A stretch of DNA of 64,000 nucleotides from positions 4,465,001 through 4,529,000 of the forward strand of contig NC_003075.7 of NCBI RefSeq assembly GCF_000001735.4, given 5' to 3'. The stretch is from Arabidopsis thaliana (Eukaryota; Streptophyta; Magnoliopsida; Brassicales; Brassicaceae). A program made the translations under genes and the position numbers. The stretch's first letter is position 1, and every line of letters starts with the position of its first letter. The notes under the pieces were generated by a model, which saw only the letters and a list, made by a program, of their open reading frames with translations, searched no databases and had not been told where the DNA came from. Shown one piece after another: positions 1 to 10,331 of this stretch.

Positions 1-560
1 TTATTTTTCCTTGGTTGTGTCTGTTTATTGCAACATTCCGTTAAAATATTGACGGTTATTTTTTCGATTATTTCATTTTATCGCAACTTTCTGTTAAAAT
101 ATTGACAGTTATTATTTTCGATCATATTTTTTCATCGTAACTTTCCGTTAACATTAACTGTTATTTTTTTCGTTTTTGTTTTTTATTGCAATTGTTTTGT
201 AAAATTATGGACGGGTATTTTTCTTCAGTTATGTCTTTTTGTTGCAACTTTTCGATATATTATTGAGTCTTTTCATCGCACTTTTCCATTAAAATATTGT
301 CACTTAATTACCTTTTTCGTTCATATATTTTTATTGTTACTTTTGGTTACTTATTGACAGTTATTTTTCCTGTTTGTATATTTTCTTCGTTTATTTCCGT
401 TAAAACATTGATGATTATTTTATTAGTGTCTTTTTATCGTAGTTTTCCGTTAATATTGACGGGTTTTTTCTTTGATTGTATCTTTTTTTATTGGAATAGT
501 AAAAAAATTGACGGTTATTTTTCCGTTTATATATATCTTTTTTTCTTAAATAATTAATAA
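1..560. repeat. AT-rich minisatellite array, left copy
   Basis: Imperfect tandem units of about 40-55 bp share the blocks TTATCGCAACTTTCCGTTAA and ATATTGACGGTTATTTTT. The array runs off the left window edge. Positions 1-365 are nearly the same as 17202-17563 in the same orientation, so both arrays come from one ancestral sequence. Short ORFs in it, such as 297-557, are low-complexity readings and are not called as genes. The array lies just upstream of a candidate Helitron 3' end, so it may be the internal minisatellite of a Helitron; that link is inference. Confidence 0.85.
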
Positions 561-617
561 AATTTATAATATATGATTTATTTTAAAGAAATTATTATAT
601 AAATATATTTAAAATAT

Positions 618-653
618 TCCTCCCGCGATATCGAGGGGAGTCCGAGTCCTAGT
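618..653 (+). mobile_element. Candidate Helitron 3' terminus
   Basis: A hairpin-forming stretch (CTCCC, then palindromic CGATATCG, then GGGGAG) is followed seven bases later by CCTAGT, so the candidate ends in CTAGT at 653. A hairpin just ahead of a terminal CTRR is the known Helitron 3' signature. Its 5' end would lie left of the window. DNA from 654 to about 1010 is AT-rich and shows no gene. Confidence 0.45.
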
Positions 654-1012
654 AGTAACAAAAATTAAAAAATAAACAAATTATTTTCTAAATTAAATAT
701 TAAACAAACATGGACGTTGAGAATGAACAATTTGTTTTCCCGTTTATTCTTCATCAAATTTGGGAAGGAACAATTTTCTTTTACGATTCTTCAAAAAATA
801 AGGAATGATTAGGAGTAGTGTAGTGTTCACATGTTACAATTTGGAAAAAAAATTACTGCTGAATGGTGAAAAAAAAGAGAAACAATAATGCCTATTCCTT
901 TCCTAAAATGTGGTCACCAATCGGACCCAATATATATGAGATCTTATCCTCTCCCACTTTTTTCATTTTCATCGAACTGAGAAACGAAGCCAAAACATTG
1001 GGTGAAAAGATT

Positions 1013-1690
1013 TTAAGTACACTTTTGATTTATTAAATGTTGAGGTTGTTGTCCTCTCTGGAATTTTTGTTGCATCCTCTGTTGTTGATCTTCTAAATCT
1101 CTAGCGAATTGTTCAAGATTCGAGTCAGCACAACCGGTATCGTATCGTAGACCAGGAGGTTCTGATTGTGGTGTTTCAGCAAACGGTGATGGATTGATCA
1201 AAGAAGAAACTGTTTCTTCTATAGAAGCTAAATCATTAGACCCATTAATCCACTGATCACAACTTTGATCTTCATCATTAGGTTTCTGCACCTCTGTTAC
1301 TAAAAAAAAAACATAATTAAAAGACTAATCTTAACTAGAAAGAGAGTGGTTTCTTAAACGACGTACCTGGTGCATCAACCAGATCGCTTAAACAAAGGAA
1401 TGAATCTCTTATATTAGCAAAATCATCAGTCTCGAACCACTGATCAAAAGTTTGGTCTTCATCATGATGATGATCATTAGGTTCTTGCAACTTTGTTACT
1501 ACACAATACATAAATTCAAAAAAAACAATGTCTTCTTCATAAACAGATTTAAAGTAATAATAATCTTAAGGATACACAAAAGGGTTTATCTCTAATTAAG
1601 TACCTGGTGCAGTAGTACCAACATCAAGTTGGCTTGTTCCAAACTCATGTACTCTAGAATACACCTCCTCTCGATTTTTTCCTTGACCTG
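1013..1690 (-). CDS. Hypothetical multi-exon gene with a duplicated exon
   Basis: I do not recognise this gene. On the minus strand three exons can be read with proper splice borders. One spans about 1685-1605, ending CCAG|GTACTT. The next spans about 1490-1370, ending CCAG|GTACGT. The last spans about 1300-1013 and ends in a stop. Exons two and three both begin after an AG with related peptides, VTKLQEPND...DQTFDQW and VTEVQKPND...DQSCDQW, followed by an acidic stretch; this indicates an internal exon duplication. The last exon is Gln-rich (residues around QQQRMQQKFQRGQQ). Further coding sequence may lie upstream to about 1830, but no start codon could be fixed. No GGCTGAGTTAT words occur in its introns, so it is probably outside the large MULE-like block. 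Confidence 0.4.
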
Positions 1691-1959
1691 AAACACATGA
1701 ATTTTATTGTTTCTGAAAAGTCAAACACACAAACGAATTCTTAAATATTTATGGGAAAAGAATAAAGTCTAACATACATAATCTATTGTTCTCAGAATAT
1801 ACTGGTGTCTGCTCATAACTCAACAAAGAGAGATTGTTTTCACAAAAAAAAAAAGAGGAAGCAGCTTTTGGTTCAGATGAATAATGATGAACAAGGTCTC
1901 AGGTTTTTCATTAAAAAGCGGAAGATTGCGCGAATGAGAGAGAAAAGAACTAACTCTGT

Positions 1960-2480
1960 TGTTTAATATTCAGGTAGATTAAAAGATTCTCAGAATCTAA
2001 ATGATTTTTTTTTGTGAATATCTTTTTTCTTAACCACATTTATTTTAAAGTATCGAACTATTAAAATGTCTACAAATTAATTACATATCTTTAAAAGAAA
2101 ATATCTGTGTAAGATTTTTGAGAGAAAAAACCAAAAAAACCCGTCATCTACTTTTAATTTGAATATTTAATACCTGTAGTATTAAATTTTAAATAAAAAT
2201 GCTTAACTTAATTTGGATTGCTTTTAAAACCTTCATTTAATAAAAATGAAATAATTCTTAAGATAGAACACATTTGTATGTTTATTCCTAGAATAGAACA
2301 CATCTTTTTTTTATTACTCAGATGTTTTCAGTAATTGTGTAATTACAATTAACACCCCTAACTAGTCTTAATTAATTATTATTATTTAATTTGTTTTTAA
2401 CTAAAAATTAAATGAAAAAACAGTGATTATACATGTCATCATTCCATGTCATTACCATAATCCACGTCATTAATCATCTC
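1960..2480. other. AT-rich intergenic stretch, no gene seen
   Basis: The stretch is AT-rich, with homopolymer runs and no convincing ORF or repeat. It separates the hypothetical minus-strand gene from the putative leader of the Ulp1-like gene, so the left edge of the MULE-like block probably falls within it. No terminal inverted repeat or 9-bp target duplication could be recognised by eye. Confidence 0.4.
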
Positions 2481-2981
2481 CAAACCGCATAACGTTTGGG
2501 TTTCTTATTTCTTGGCGTTACTGTTCATCATCTCCCAAAAAAAAACTGTCGATTTCTTCCTCTTTCTCTCTCGACGGAACGAAATCGATATCTTTCGCCG
2601 TTTTGCTCTTTTCTCGTCTGTTCCGGCCGAAATTCAAAGCGAATGATGGTGAGGTACGGTTTCGGCTCTGTTATGTTCTGTTTTTATCAAATATTTATGT
2701 TACGGCTGAGTTAATGTTTTGTTTTTTTTGTCAAGTATGGTATGTGAAGGCTGAGTTATTTTCTGTGAAGGCTGAGTTATGTTCTCTTTTTTTTTGGCAA
2801 ATATGTTATGTGACGAACGAGTTATGTTCTATAATGGCTGAGTTATATTAAGTGACGACTGAGATATGTTCTGTAATGGCTGAGTTAGCTTAAGTGACGA
2901 CTGAAATATATTAAGTGATGGCTGAGTTAAACATACTGATGGGTTTTCTTATCTCTTGTGTTGTAGCTGCGTGTTCGTACA
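2480..2981 (+). promoter_or_regulatory. Putative 5' leader and first intron of the Ulp1-like gene
   Basis: A pyrimidine-rich leader with TCTTCCTCTTTCTCTC (around 2555-2570) leads to GCGAATGATGGTGAG and a possible donor near 2654. From about 2700 to 2960 there are repeated GGCTGAGTTA words (for example near 2704, 2750, 2774, 2838 and 2878). A possible acceptor, TGTTGTAG, ends near 2967, just before the ATG at 2982. Leader and intron status are inferred; the repeated word is directly visible. Confidence 0.45.
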
Positions 2982-3689
2982 ATGGTTGAAAAGGCTGAGT
3001 TAAGCGAGCTGTTTCATTCTTGGCCAGACCAATTAGAAGACCCAACACTGGATAACTTGATCCAAGACTTACACGAGGTTAAGCTTGTTAAAGGTTATTG
3101 GGATGTGAAGACGAGTGAGAAGAAGAAAAAACTCGTAAAAGATAAAGAAGCAGAGGTGTCTGAATCTCCCGCAAAGAAGCAGAAGGTCTCTCAGAGTGAG
3201 GATGTTGATTCTCTTGAGAAAGATGCAGAAAAGAAGAAGAAGAAGAAGAATAAGAAGAAGGAAGTAGCTGTCGAATCTGATGAGGACGAGGATGTTCGTT
3301 CTCGTGAGCAGGATGGTCAGGGAGAACTGGAGTCGCTCGTGGATGTGGTGTCCAACTTGATCTCTCCCTTAAACTCAAGGTTTGACACCGTTGATACTAG
3401 CATAAAAGAAATGTCCTCCCGTTTGGATGTGATTGGAGGTCAAATCGAATCGAGGGTTGAAGCAAAGTTTGAAGGAAGGTTTGGATCGATTGAGAACGAT
3501 GTCAAACAGATTAAAGAGCAGCTGAAGGCCATAGCTGACTCAAAATCAAGCAGTTATATTAGAGATATATTTTTAGCCAAACCACAGCCCCAAACGCAGG
3601 AAGACAATCCTAAGGCCCAAACTCAAAAGACACCAAACGTTCCAAAAAAAACTACAAATAACCAATCTGCTACTCCTAGTCCTCCTCCG

Positions 3690-4108
3690 GTAAACTTTTA
3701 GTTAGTTATGACCGAGTTATCTGAATATTATTCGGCTGCGTTATAACTTTTAGTTAGTTATGGCTGAGTTATCTGAATTATACGGTTGAGTTATCTGAAT
3801 ATTTTACGGCTGAGTTATCTAAATATTTTACGGCTGAGTTATAAACGCTTGTTAGTTATGGCTGAGTTGTTTTCATGTTATAAATTTAGTTAGTTATGGC
3901 TGAGTTATATGAATATTATACGGCTGAGTTATAAATTTAATTAGTCATGGCTGAGTTATATGAATATGATACGGCTGAGTTTAGTTAGTTATGGCTGAGG
4001 TATATGAATATGATACGACTGAGTTTAGTTAGTTATGGCTGAGTTATATTTATACATAGGTATGAGTTTTCGTTATTTAACGCCTGAGTTTTCGTTACGT
4101 TTATGCAG
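3690..4108 (+). repeat. GGCTGAGTTAT array in intron of the Ulp1-like gene
   Basis: This 419-bp intron (donor CCG|GTAAAC, acceptor TTATGCAG) contains about nine exact GGCTGAGTT words plus variants. They are spaced roughly 25-45 bp apart with a looser shared context (TTAGTTATGGCTGAGTTATATGAATATTATAC). All are in plus orientation. The flanking exons contain none. Confidence 0.85.
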
Positions 4109-4951
4109 TCGAAACAAGCTGATGTTGGGGTATGTAGGAATCTTGAAGGAGAATTTGATAAGGTCTCCATTGTGTCTGATTTTGATTTCGTTGAGACTGT
4201 TTCTCCTCTCAACTGCCGTTTACGCTCTAGGAAGCCACCAGTCCCAAATGTGCCAAAGCAGAAAAAGGAGAAAACATTAAATGAGCTAATCCAGAAACCG
4301 CCAGCGAGAAGAGGAAGAAAGCCTTCGCAGCAGCCTAAAAAGGTGCCTCCTACTGTGCCAAAGATTACAATAAAGAACCCAAAACCATCTGAGGAAGCTA
4401 AGGAAAAAGCTGAGGAAGCTAAGGAAAAAGCTGAGGAAGATTCGGATGTAGTTGATGTCACGGATAAGGTTGTATCCGAGTATAATGAAATGCTTCCTGA
4501 GTCTGATGAAGATGAGGAGGAAACCAAGAGGCTAAAGAGTGTAAAAGAAATTCGGCTCAAAACTGTTAAGCTGGCCCCGGATGGGAGCTCATTGATTAAC
4601 CCCGAAGCTATGCCCACTCACACTTTTCCAGTTACAGGAGACAACGGGCTGAGCTGCATGAGAAAGGGTTGTCTGCCTTCACGAGCAATCTATGATCCTT
4701 TGGCACCGGTTGATCCGGCCAAACTGCTGAAGCTTAAGGCTTATTTGACAAGTCCCGAATGGTATGGCCCTTTATACATTACTAAGTTGATAAATACGAC
4801 ATGCTTACACTATTTGTTTATATTAACTTTCTTTACTATTTGTTAGCAAACAACCTTTGGAATTGGGGTGGACGAGGTGCTGTTCTACTCTGTTCTCATG
4901 GCCGAAAGAAAGGACTGGCCAGACCCGAAACATGGATGGCTGGGTGATGAT

Positions 4952-5223
4952 GTAAGTTATTGTTATATTCTGTCTGAGTTTGGCTAATGTTATGGCTAAG
5001 TTATCGTGTCGTTCTGTCTGAGTTAAAGTAGATAATGGCTGACTTACGATGTAAGTTATTGTTATATTCTGTCTGAGTTTGTCTAAGGTTATGGCTGAGT
5101 TATCGTGTCGTTCTGTCTGAGTTAATTTAGGTAATGGCAGATTTATTTCGGTGTTAAGGCTGAGTTTTACTTGGTTACGGCTGAGTTAATGTTGTGTTTT
5201 GTCTTGGTTTTATTTTTGTCCAG
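4952..5223 (+). repeat. GCTGAGTT-type array in third intron of the Ulp1-like gene
   Basis: The intron begins GTAAGTTATTG and ends TTGTCCAG. It contains a tandemly repeated block of about 85 bp (TTATTGTTATATTCTGTCTGAGTTTG ... TATCGTGTCGTTCTGTCTGAGTTAA) occurring twice, with further GGCTGAGTTA words near 5094, 5159 and 5180. The words again stop at the exon borders. Confidence 0.75.
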
Positions 5224-6037
5224 CACATTGCTGGGTATATGAAAGTCCTCACCATGAGGCTCCTGCGAGATCTCACCCCATACTACAGCGAACACGTCAT
5301 GATTCTAGACCCGTGGTTCACGTCAATGTGGACTAGGGATTACACACAGTGGACTATGAAGCCGAAGAGGGTTTCTTTCAAAGGTACCGCGTATGAAAGT
5401 TGGATCAACGATACGGGTGGAGAAGACCCGACAAACAAGAAGTGGATAACAGATGTGGATCACTTGTATGCTATCCTCCATACCGGAGGTAATCATTGGG
5501 TGAGCATTCACGTGGACTTGCCTAGGGGTCACGTGGACTACTATGATTGCATCATCGGATGTCATACAAAAAAAAGCGATGGAAAAATCCTGGAACACTG
5601 TAGGCCGTTCACGAGGATGATTCCACAGATCATGAGCGAACTTATCCCTCCCGAAGTCCGTGTCCCGCAATACGACCAATTTTCATTCCAGCGAAGGAAC
5701 ATTACAAGGGTCCCGCAGAATACTATCACCGGGACTGCGGCGTTTACACGTTAAAGATTCTTGAATGTTTATTGCTTGGTGTTTCTTTTGATGGCATTAC
5801 TGATTCAAATATCCAGGGGCTACGGGTTAGGATGGCAACAGAGATCTACGATGAACTACCTCACAGAATGCCCATTCGTTTTTTTGAGACATGATTTGCT
5901 TTTTCGAACATGTCTGTGTCGTTTGGGATTTTTAGCATGTGATTGTACTAAATATTGACACTTTAGGATTGATAACCAGAATTATGTCTGTATGAATCTA
6001 TTATTATGTTAATTATAACAAAAACCAATGTAATGTC

Positions 6038-6439
6038 ATGGATGCATCAGGTTCAGGTTCAGGTTCAAACAAGCGGCGGTGTGTGGATGACGGTCCCAAC
6101 AAGTGGCCGTCTGTGGATGACAGCCCCACCCTAAAGCTGTATGAACAGGAGAAGCGTTTCAAATCCGTCATCTCTTACATCAGGAGCAACATAAGGGAGA
6201 CGGCGGAAGCACACTTGCTCGATATCAAACTGCATGAGAAGGAAGCGGAACTTAAGGTCTTAAGGAGAGTGCAGAGGATGGGGGACGGATTTAACGTGGA
6301 GGAGGAGATCGAGAAAGTGCTGGCGCAGGTTGGCAAGGCCTACAGAGAGCAGCGTGAACGCCCGGTGAGTAGTATTGATGGGGAGAAACTGGGGTATGGA
6401 TCGACCGGGCGTCCAATTTCGGAGTCCGATGAAGAATGA
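6038..6439 (+). CDS. Small charged coiled-coil protein of unknown function, 133 aa
   Basis: This is an uninterrupted ORF from an ATG. After a Ser/Gly-rich start (residues 4-10) and a short repeat (CVDDGPNKW / SVDDSPTLK) it becomes a predicted helix rich in Glu, Lys and Arg (about residues 35-110), ending in an acidic ESDEE. I recognise no family. It lies 144 bp downstream of the Ulp1-like gene in the same orientation and is followed by GGCTGAGTTA-type words from about 6640, so it belongs to the same element block. It could be an accessory gene of the MULE or a chance ORF. Its clean length and codon-like composition favour a gene. Confidence 0.5.
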   Translation: MDASGSGSGSNKRRCVDDGPNKWPSVDDSPTLKLYEQEKRFKSVISYIRSNIRETAEAHLLDIKLHEKEAELKVLRRVQRMGDGFNVEEEIEKVLAQVGKAYREQRERPVSSIDGEKLGYGSTGRPISESDEE

Positions 6440-6619
6440 AGATGGCGATTGATGTGATTGTATCTTCATTTTTTATTTTCAATTACATTATATGTATGTT
6501 ATTGGATTCCAGTACTCCTTATCCTATGTTATCATAAACTCTGTCTTTTCAATTTTCAAACTTCACTTTTTATTTTATACTCGCGTGTGTGATTCAAAAA
6601 CTTTGTCTTTCAGATTTAT

Positions 6620-6870
6620 CGTAGATTAACTTGATGTTTGGCTGAGTTAAACATGTGACTCAATCATTGTTATTCTAACGTTAAGGGGGACTTATCGTAG
6701 ATTAACTTGATGTATGGTTGAGTGAATCTAAAGTTACAGCTGAGTTATTATATTTTAATTCAACGTTGGTTGAGATAGTATTGAGTTGTGGATGAGTTAG
6801 TCTAACGTAACGGCCGAGTTATTATAAATTTAATCCGATTGTACGTTGTGGCAAAGTTATAATCGCACAA
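6620..6870 (+). repeat. GGCTGAGTTA words, intergenic
   Basis: TGGCTGAGTTAAAC, TGGTTGAGTGAATC, CAGCTGAGTTATTA, GGATGAGTTAGTC and CGGCCGAGTTATTA occur in 250 bp between the small coiled-coil ORF and the minus-strand zinc-finger gene. The context TTATCGTAGATTAACTTGATGT is duplicated at about 6616 and 6691. Confidence 0.7.
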
Positions 6871-6937
6871 TTCGCTGTCTTAATGATAATTGACAGTACA
6901 AAGACGTTCAAATTGAGAAAAACAGATTAAGCTAAGA

Positions 6938-7528
6938 TCACATATACTTGTTCAGGCTCTCATACTTCTTCTCTAGCGTTTCAAACTTCTTTTCCATAAG
7001 AAAGATCTTTTCCACCTGAGACTCGACGCGCTTATTGGCTGCTTCCAGATCCTTCTTCATCTCAGTCGTCTCCTCTTTTATCATGTCAAACTCGTCACAC
7101 AATGCAACAGTCCACCATCTCTTGAAACCGCATCATTGACCGGGACCCTTATAAAAAAACCAGGAGGTTGATTCATAGGGATACAAAATGAAAGAAATAA
7201 AATAAAGAACATTAACTCAAGAAAAGATGCTTACATTTGATATTTCGTACGGACAACTGGAAAAAAAAATCCGGTTGTAACAGGATCAAGAGAAGTGGCA
7301 ACGACAACCTTAGCATTGCAATCACACTCGATCGGAACGCCCTTATCGCGCCTCCTGTTTTCGCCGTACCTCGTTCGCATCCTTATTTCCATACGGTCGA
7401 GCTCCTACATTAACACAACCATGATATACTCGACGTTAGATGGGTAACGATTTGTACTATTCAGATGTGGAGATAAATACCTCATCAACACTAGATTCGC
7501 CTTGGAAAAGAGACCTCTGAGCCATCAT
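6938..7528 (-). pseudogene. GRF-type zinc-finger protein gene, At4g04775-like
   Basis: Three minus-strand exons are read. The first starts with an ATG at 7528 (MMAQRSLFQGESS) and ends VDE|GTATTT. A second at about 7405-7240 holds VPIECDCNAKVVV. The third at about 7135-6938 encodes the aromatic RWWTVALCDE segment and a C-terminal coiled coil ending YESLNKYM. The paired Cys, the following VVV stretch and the aromatic segment before a coiled coil match the plant GRF zinc-finger family of the At4g04775 type. The frame breaks in the poly-A run at 7261-7269 (poly-T on the coding strand), inside the zinc finger, so the copy is probably damaged. It lies within the GGCTGAGTTAT block and may be captured cargo or an element gene. 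Confidence 0.55.
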
Positions 7529-7732
7529 CTTCACTGTAATTAGTATGGTACTAAAGCACTGGTTCTATATAGTCGTGTCTGCCACAAAATGTACTAATCA
7601 AACGACGGCGTCTTTGTATTGGCTGAATAAATTTAGAAGTGGCTGACTTGTCATAGCATTGCGGCTGGGTTTTCACTGATTTGTGGCTGAGTTATGTCGT
7701 CATACAGTATGTTACTACTTAGCGTGTTGCTT

Positions 7733-9048
7733 AGGTTGAGTTTATCGAGATTATTTATTATATCATTATCGAGATAACAAACAACAACTTTATGGGGAAC
7801 CGCCAGTAATGATTTGGTCCACATGCACAGGTACACACGCCCGCAGTTAATATTCAAAATAATTCAAACGAGGTCGAAATTATTCCTTAACTAAACCCTC
7901 CAATAATCAAATAACGTTACGGCTGAGTTATGCAATAAGATTTCGTGTTTTGGCCGAGTTATGAGATACCATATGTTATTATGATATATCAAACCAGCCA
8001 CCAAATTGTTAGTTATATTGGTAGCGTGAAGATGTGCAATTTCAAAACAAAAAATAACTTTTATTTTCAGCAAGTGTCGATTGACAAAACATGGTCTGTC
8101 AAAACCTCTAGGAAGTATGTTGTTGGATATAGTATGATGTTGGACAAAGTAGGCTGTTGGATAAAGTTTATATGATATGATCTAGTTTCACGGTTCCACT
8201 AGTTGGAATGTGGTTATGATATGCTAATTACTTGATTTTCACAACTGTTGGCTCAAGAAAAGCACTTTCAGGGTTTGGCCGAGTTATAACAAAGTGATGG
8301 CTGAGTTATGCATGTGATGTGGCTGAGTTATATTAGAAGATTTCGATTGTTCGAACTACATAAGAGAAAACAAAATGTTATTATGAGATTTGAATACAAG
8401 CATTATTGTTGGTTCGATTGATGTCATCAAATCAGTCAGAATATTGCTGTGTTTTGCTTTTGTTGAGTTTATCGAGAAACAATTATTATGTTATTCTCGA
8501 GATTAAAAAAAAAAATGAGTTAATAGGGAACCGCGAATAATGATTGGTTTCATAGATGCATGAACACGTCAGTAGATGATAATTCAAACGAGTTCGAAAT
8601 TATTCCTTAACTAAACCCTCCAATAATCAAAATTTCTGTTTCGACGTGGAATATTATAACGTTACGGCTGAGTTATGCAATAAGATTTCGTGTTTTGGCC
8701 AAGTTATGAGATACCATATGTTATTATGATAAATCAAACCAGCCACCAAATTGTTGGTTATATTAGTAGCGTGAAGATGTACAATTTGAAAACAGAAAAT
8801 AACTTTTAGTTTCAGCAAGTGTCGATTGACAAAACATGGTCTGTCAAAACCTCTAGGAAGTATGTTGTTGGATATAGTATGATGTTGGACAAAGTAGGCT
8901 GTTGGATAAAGTTTATAGGATATGATCTAGCTTCACGGTTCCACTAGTTGGAATGTAGTTATGATATGTTAATTACTTGATTTTCACAACTGTTGGCTCA
9001 AGAAAAGCACTTTCAGGGTTTGGCCGAGTTATAACAAAGTGATGGCTT
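7733..9048. repeat. Tandem duplication of a 0.58-kb noncoding block
   Basis: Copy 1 (about 7733-8310) and copy 2 (about 8463-9048) are offset by about 720 bp and nearly the same across TTCCTTAACTAAACCCTCC, GTGTCGATTGACAAAACATGG and CTCAAGAAAAGCACTTTCAG. Copy 2 has about 25 extra bases near 8632. Both copies include GGCTGAGTTATGCAATAAG and GGCCGAGTTATAAC words, so the motifs were multiplied with the block. No intact protein is encoded; the ORFs 7651-7857, 7891-8073, 7945-8175 and 9013-9213 are chance readings. Confidence 0.9.
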
Positions 9049-9310
9049 AGTTATTCCTTTATTGTGGCTGAGTAATGTTAGATTGCAGAGAAAAATATTC
9101 TCCGCTATTGACCAGATACGACGTGAGTTTGTTACAGAGTCTCCGTTATTGACCAGATACGTCGTCGTTGTGACAAAAACCAAATGAACATGGACACACT
9201 TATAAATCCCCAAAACGAAACCCTAAGTTATAAAATTCCAATTTCTGATTTCAGATCCGGAGCTCCTTCTTGCTTTTCGTCTACGAATTTCCCAGCTAAA
9301 AAATAAATAA

Positions 9311-9759
9311 ATGAGTAGCAATTCCGAGAACTCGATTGCGAGTACGCAATCCGTCAGCCGTTTGGGACTGGGTTACCATCGAAGTGTCATTGCGGATTAG
9401 ACGTGGTCATCTGTACAATGACATCAGCAAAGAACCCTGGAAGACCATATTTCCGTTGTCCTATGCGTAAAGATGTAAGTATATAATTGATTTGAGGGTT
9501 TTATTGGTTTCGTTGTTAATTGCGGATGTGATTGAATATACTGGACCATTTGTTTAAATGGGTCGAAGATGGTACATACGAAGTGGTTGTAGACAGTTGG
9601 CCTAAATTGTCCGCCATGGATAGTGAGTTAAGCGCGGCCAAGTCCGAGGTTGCTGTCGAGCTAGAAGCGTTACAGGCGATGGTGAAAGGACTGAAGGAAG
9701 AAGTGATGAGGAGCGAAAGGGAAAACCAGAAATGGAAATTGATGATCAAACTTTGCTGA
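9311..9759 (+). pseudogene. Second GRF-type zinc-finger gene, At4g04775-like
   Basis: The ATG at 9311 opens a Ser-rich N-terminus. The zinc-finger reading, CHCGLDVVICTMTSAKNPGR then PYFRCPMRKD, follows at about 9385-9473 one frame over, so a single missing base near 9377 interrupts the gene. Exon 1 ends GAT|GTAAGT. The second exon, from about 9540, encodes HLFKWVEDG and a Glu/Lys-rich coiled coil ending MIKLC. The order of Cys pairs, NPGRPYFRCP, LFKWVED and coiled coil is typical of the plant GRF zinc-finger family. It lies opposite in strand to the copy at 6938-7528, and the two sequences differ enough that they are not a recent duplication. Confidence 0.6.
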
Positions 9760-9989
9760 TTTTGTCTTGCCTTTATTATCATTGTCATTGTTTTTGGTAT
9801 CTTAATGTTCCCAAAAATCAGCGAATAGAGGCTTTTTCTTGGCTAATAGTTTGTTTTATGTTTGTATGAATTGTTTGCTACTGGAATCCATTATATGTTT
9901 GATGTTTATCTCAGCGTATAGGGTTAATTCGTTTTTTTGGTTCAAGTAGTAGCTTGCAATGAAATGGAACTTTGTCTTCGGCCAAGCTA

Positions 9990-10170
9990 ATCCAGTATCG
10001 TTGACTGAGTTATACTGGTAATGTTGTGGCTGAGTTAATCATACGCTATGGCTGAGTTAATATCTGTTGTGTCTTCGGAAATATAGGTTATGGCTGAGTT
10101 ATTATAATGTTGTGGATGAGTTAATTATACGCTATGACTGAGTTAATCATACGCTATGACTGAGTTATGA
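9990..10170 (+). repeat. GGCTGAGTTA array downstream of the zinc-finger gene
   Basis: Words TGACTGAGTTATACTGG, TGGCTGAGTTAATC, TGGCTGAGTTAATA, TGGCTGAGTTATTA, TGGATGAGTTAATT and two TGACTGAGTTA copies lie within 180 bp. The unit AATCATACGCTATGRCTGAGTT recurs at about 10037 and 10145. Confidence 0.75.
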
Positions 10171-10331
10171 TAAAATTTAACAAGTAACCTCAAGCGATAA
10201 CAACTGACTTTACTGAGAAAGCGATCGTAGATAATATGAGATATAAAGCCATCACAAAAAAAAAAAGAGAGTAACATACTGAGTTCATAGGAATGAGATA
10301 AAGGGACGATAAGTAAGAGACACAAAAACAT

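Larger units (their letters stand above)
2982..5894 (+). pseudogene. Ulp1/SENP-like (C48) cysteine protease gene of a MULE, frameshifted
   Basis: Exons 2982-3689, 4109-4761, 4847-4951 and 5224-5894 can be read between GT..AG borders. The first encodes a Lys/Glu-rich low-complexity segment and coiled coil; the second continues charged sequence; the last two hold the peptidase fold. The catalytic His lies in HWVSIHVDL and the Asp in VDYYDC (around 5495-5550). The catalytic Cys in DCGVYTL is encoded at about 5735-5755 but in another frame, because one base appears to be missing in the GGG near 5733; the ORF reads through to a stop at 5754 instead. The 4761/4847 junction is also out of phase as read, so a second indel or a different donor is possible. 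Ulp1-type proteases cut SUMO conjugates and are carried by several plant MULE families. Two of its introns are packed with GGCTGAGTTAT words. The family call is firm; activity is unlikely as it stands. Confidence 0.8.

Noticed and set aside
297-557. ORF of 86 codons in the left minisatellite
   Set aside because: It is a low-complexity reading of tandem AT-rich units (Phe/Leu/Ile-rich); the same applies to 16473-16718 and 17386-17580.
1864-1965. Small plus-strand ORF (MNNDEQGLRFFIKKRKIARM...)
   Set aside because: Tempting because basic, but under 35 codons, opposite to a spliced gene, and without recognisable homology.
3088-3378. Minus-strand ORF opposite the Ulp1-like gene
   Set aside because: Antisense of the Lys/Glu-rich region, giving Ser/Leu runs; the minus-strand ORF 4033-4617 is rejected for the same reason.
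3700-4100. CRISPR-like regularly spaced repeats
   Set aside because: Spacing is irregular, units are only about 11 bp with variable context, the words lie inside a eukaryotic intron and occur in both orientations across 13 kb; not a CRISPR array.
7945-8175. Plus-strand ORF in the duplicated block
   Set aside because: Its second copy does not keep the frame, and composition is not coding-like.
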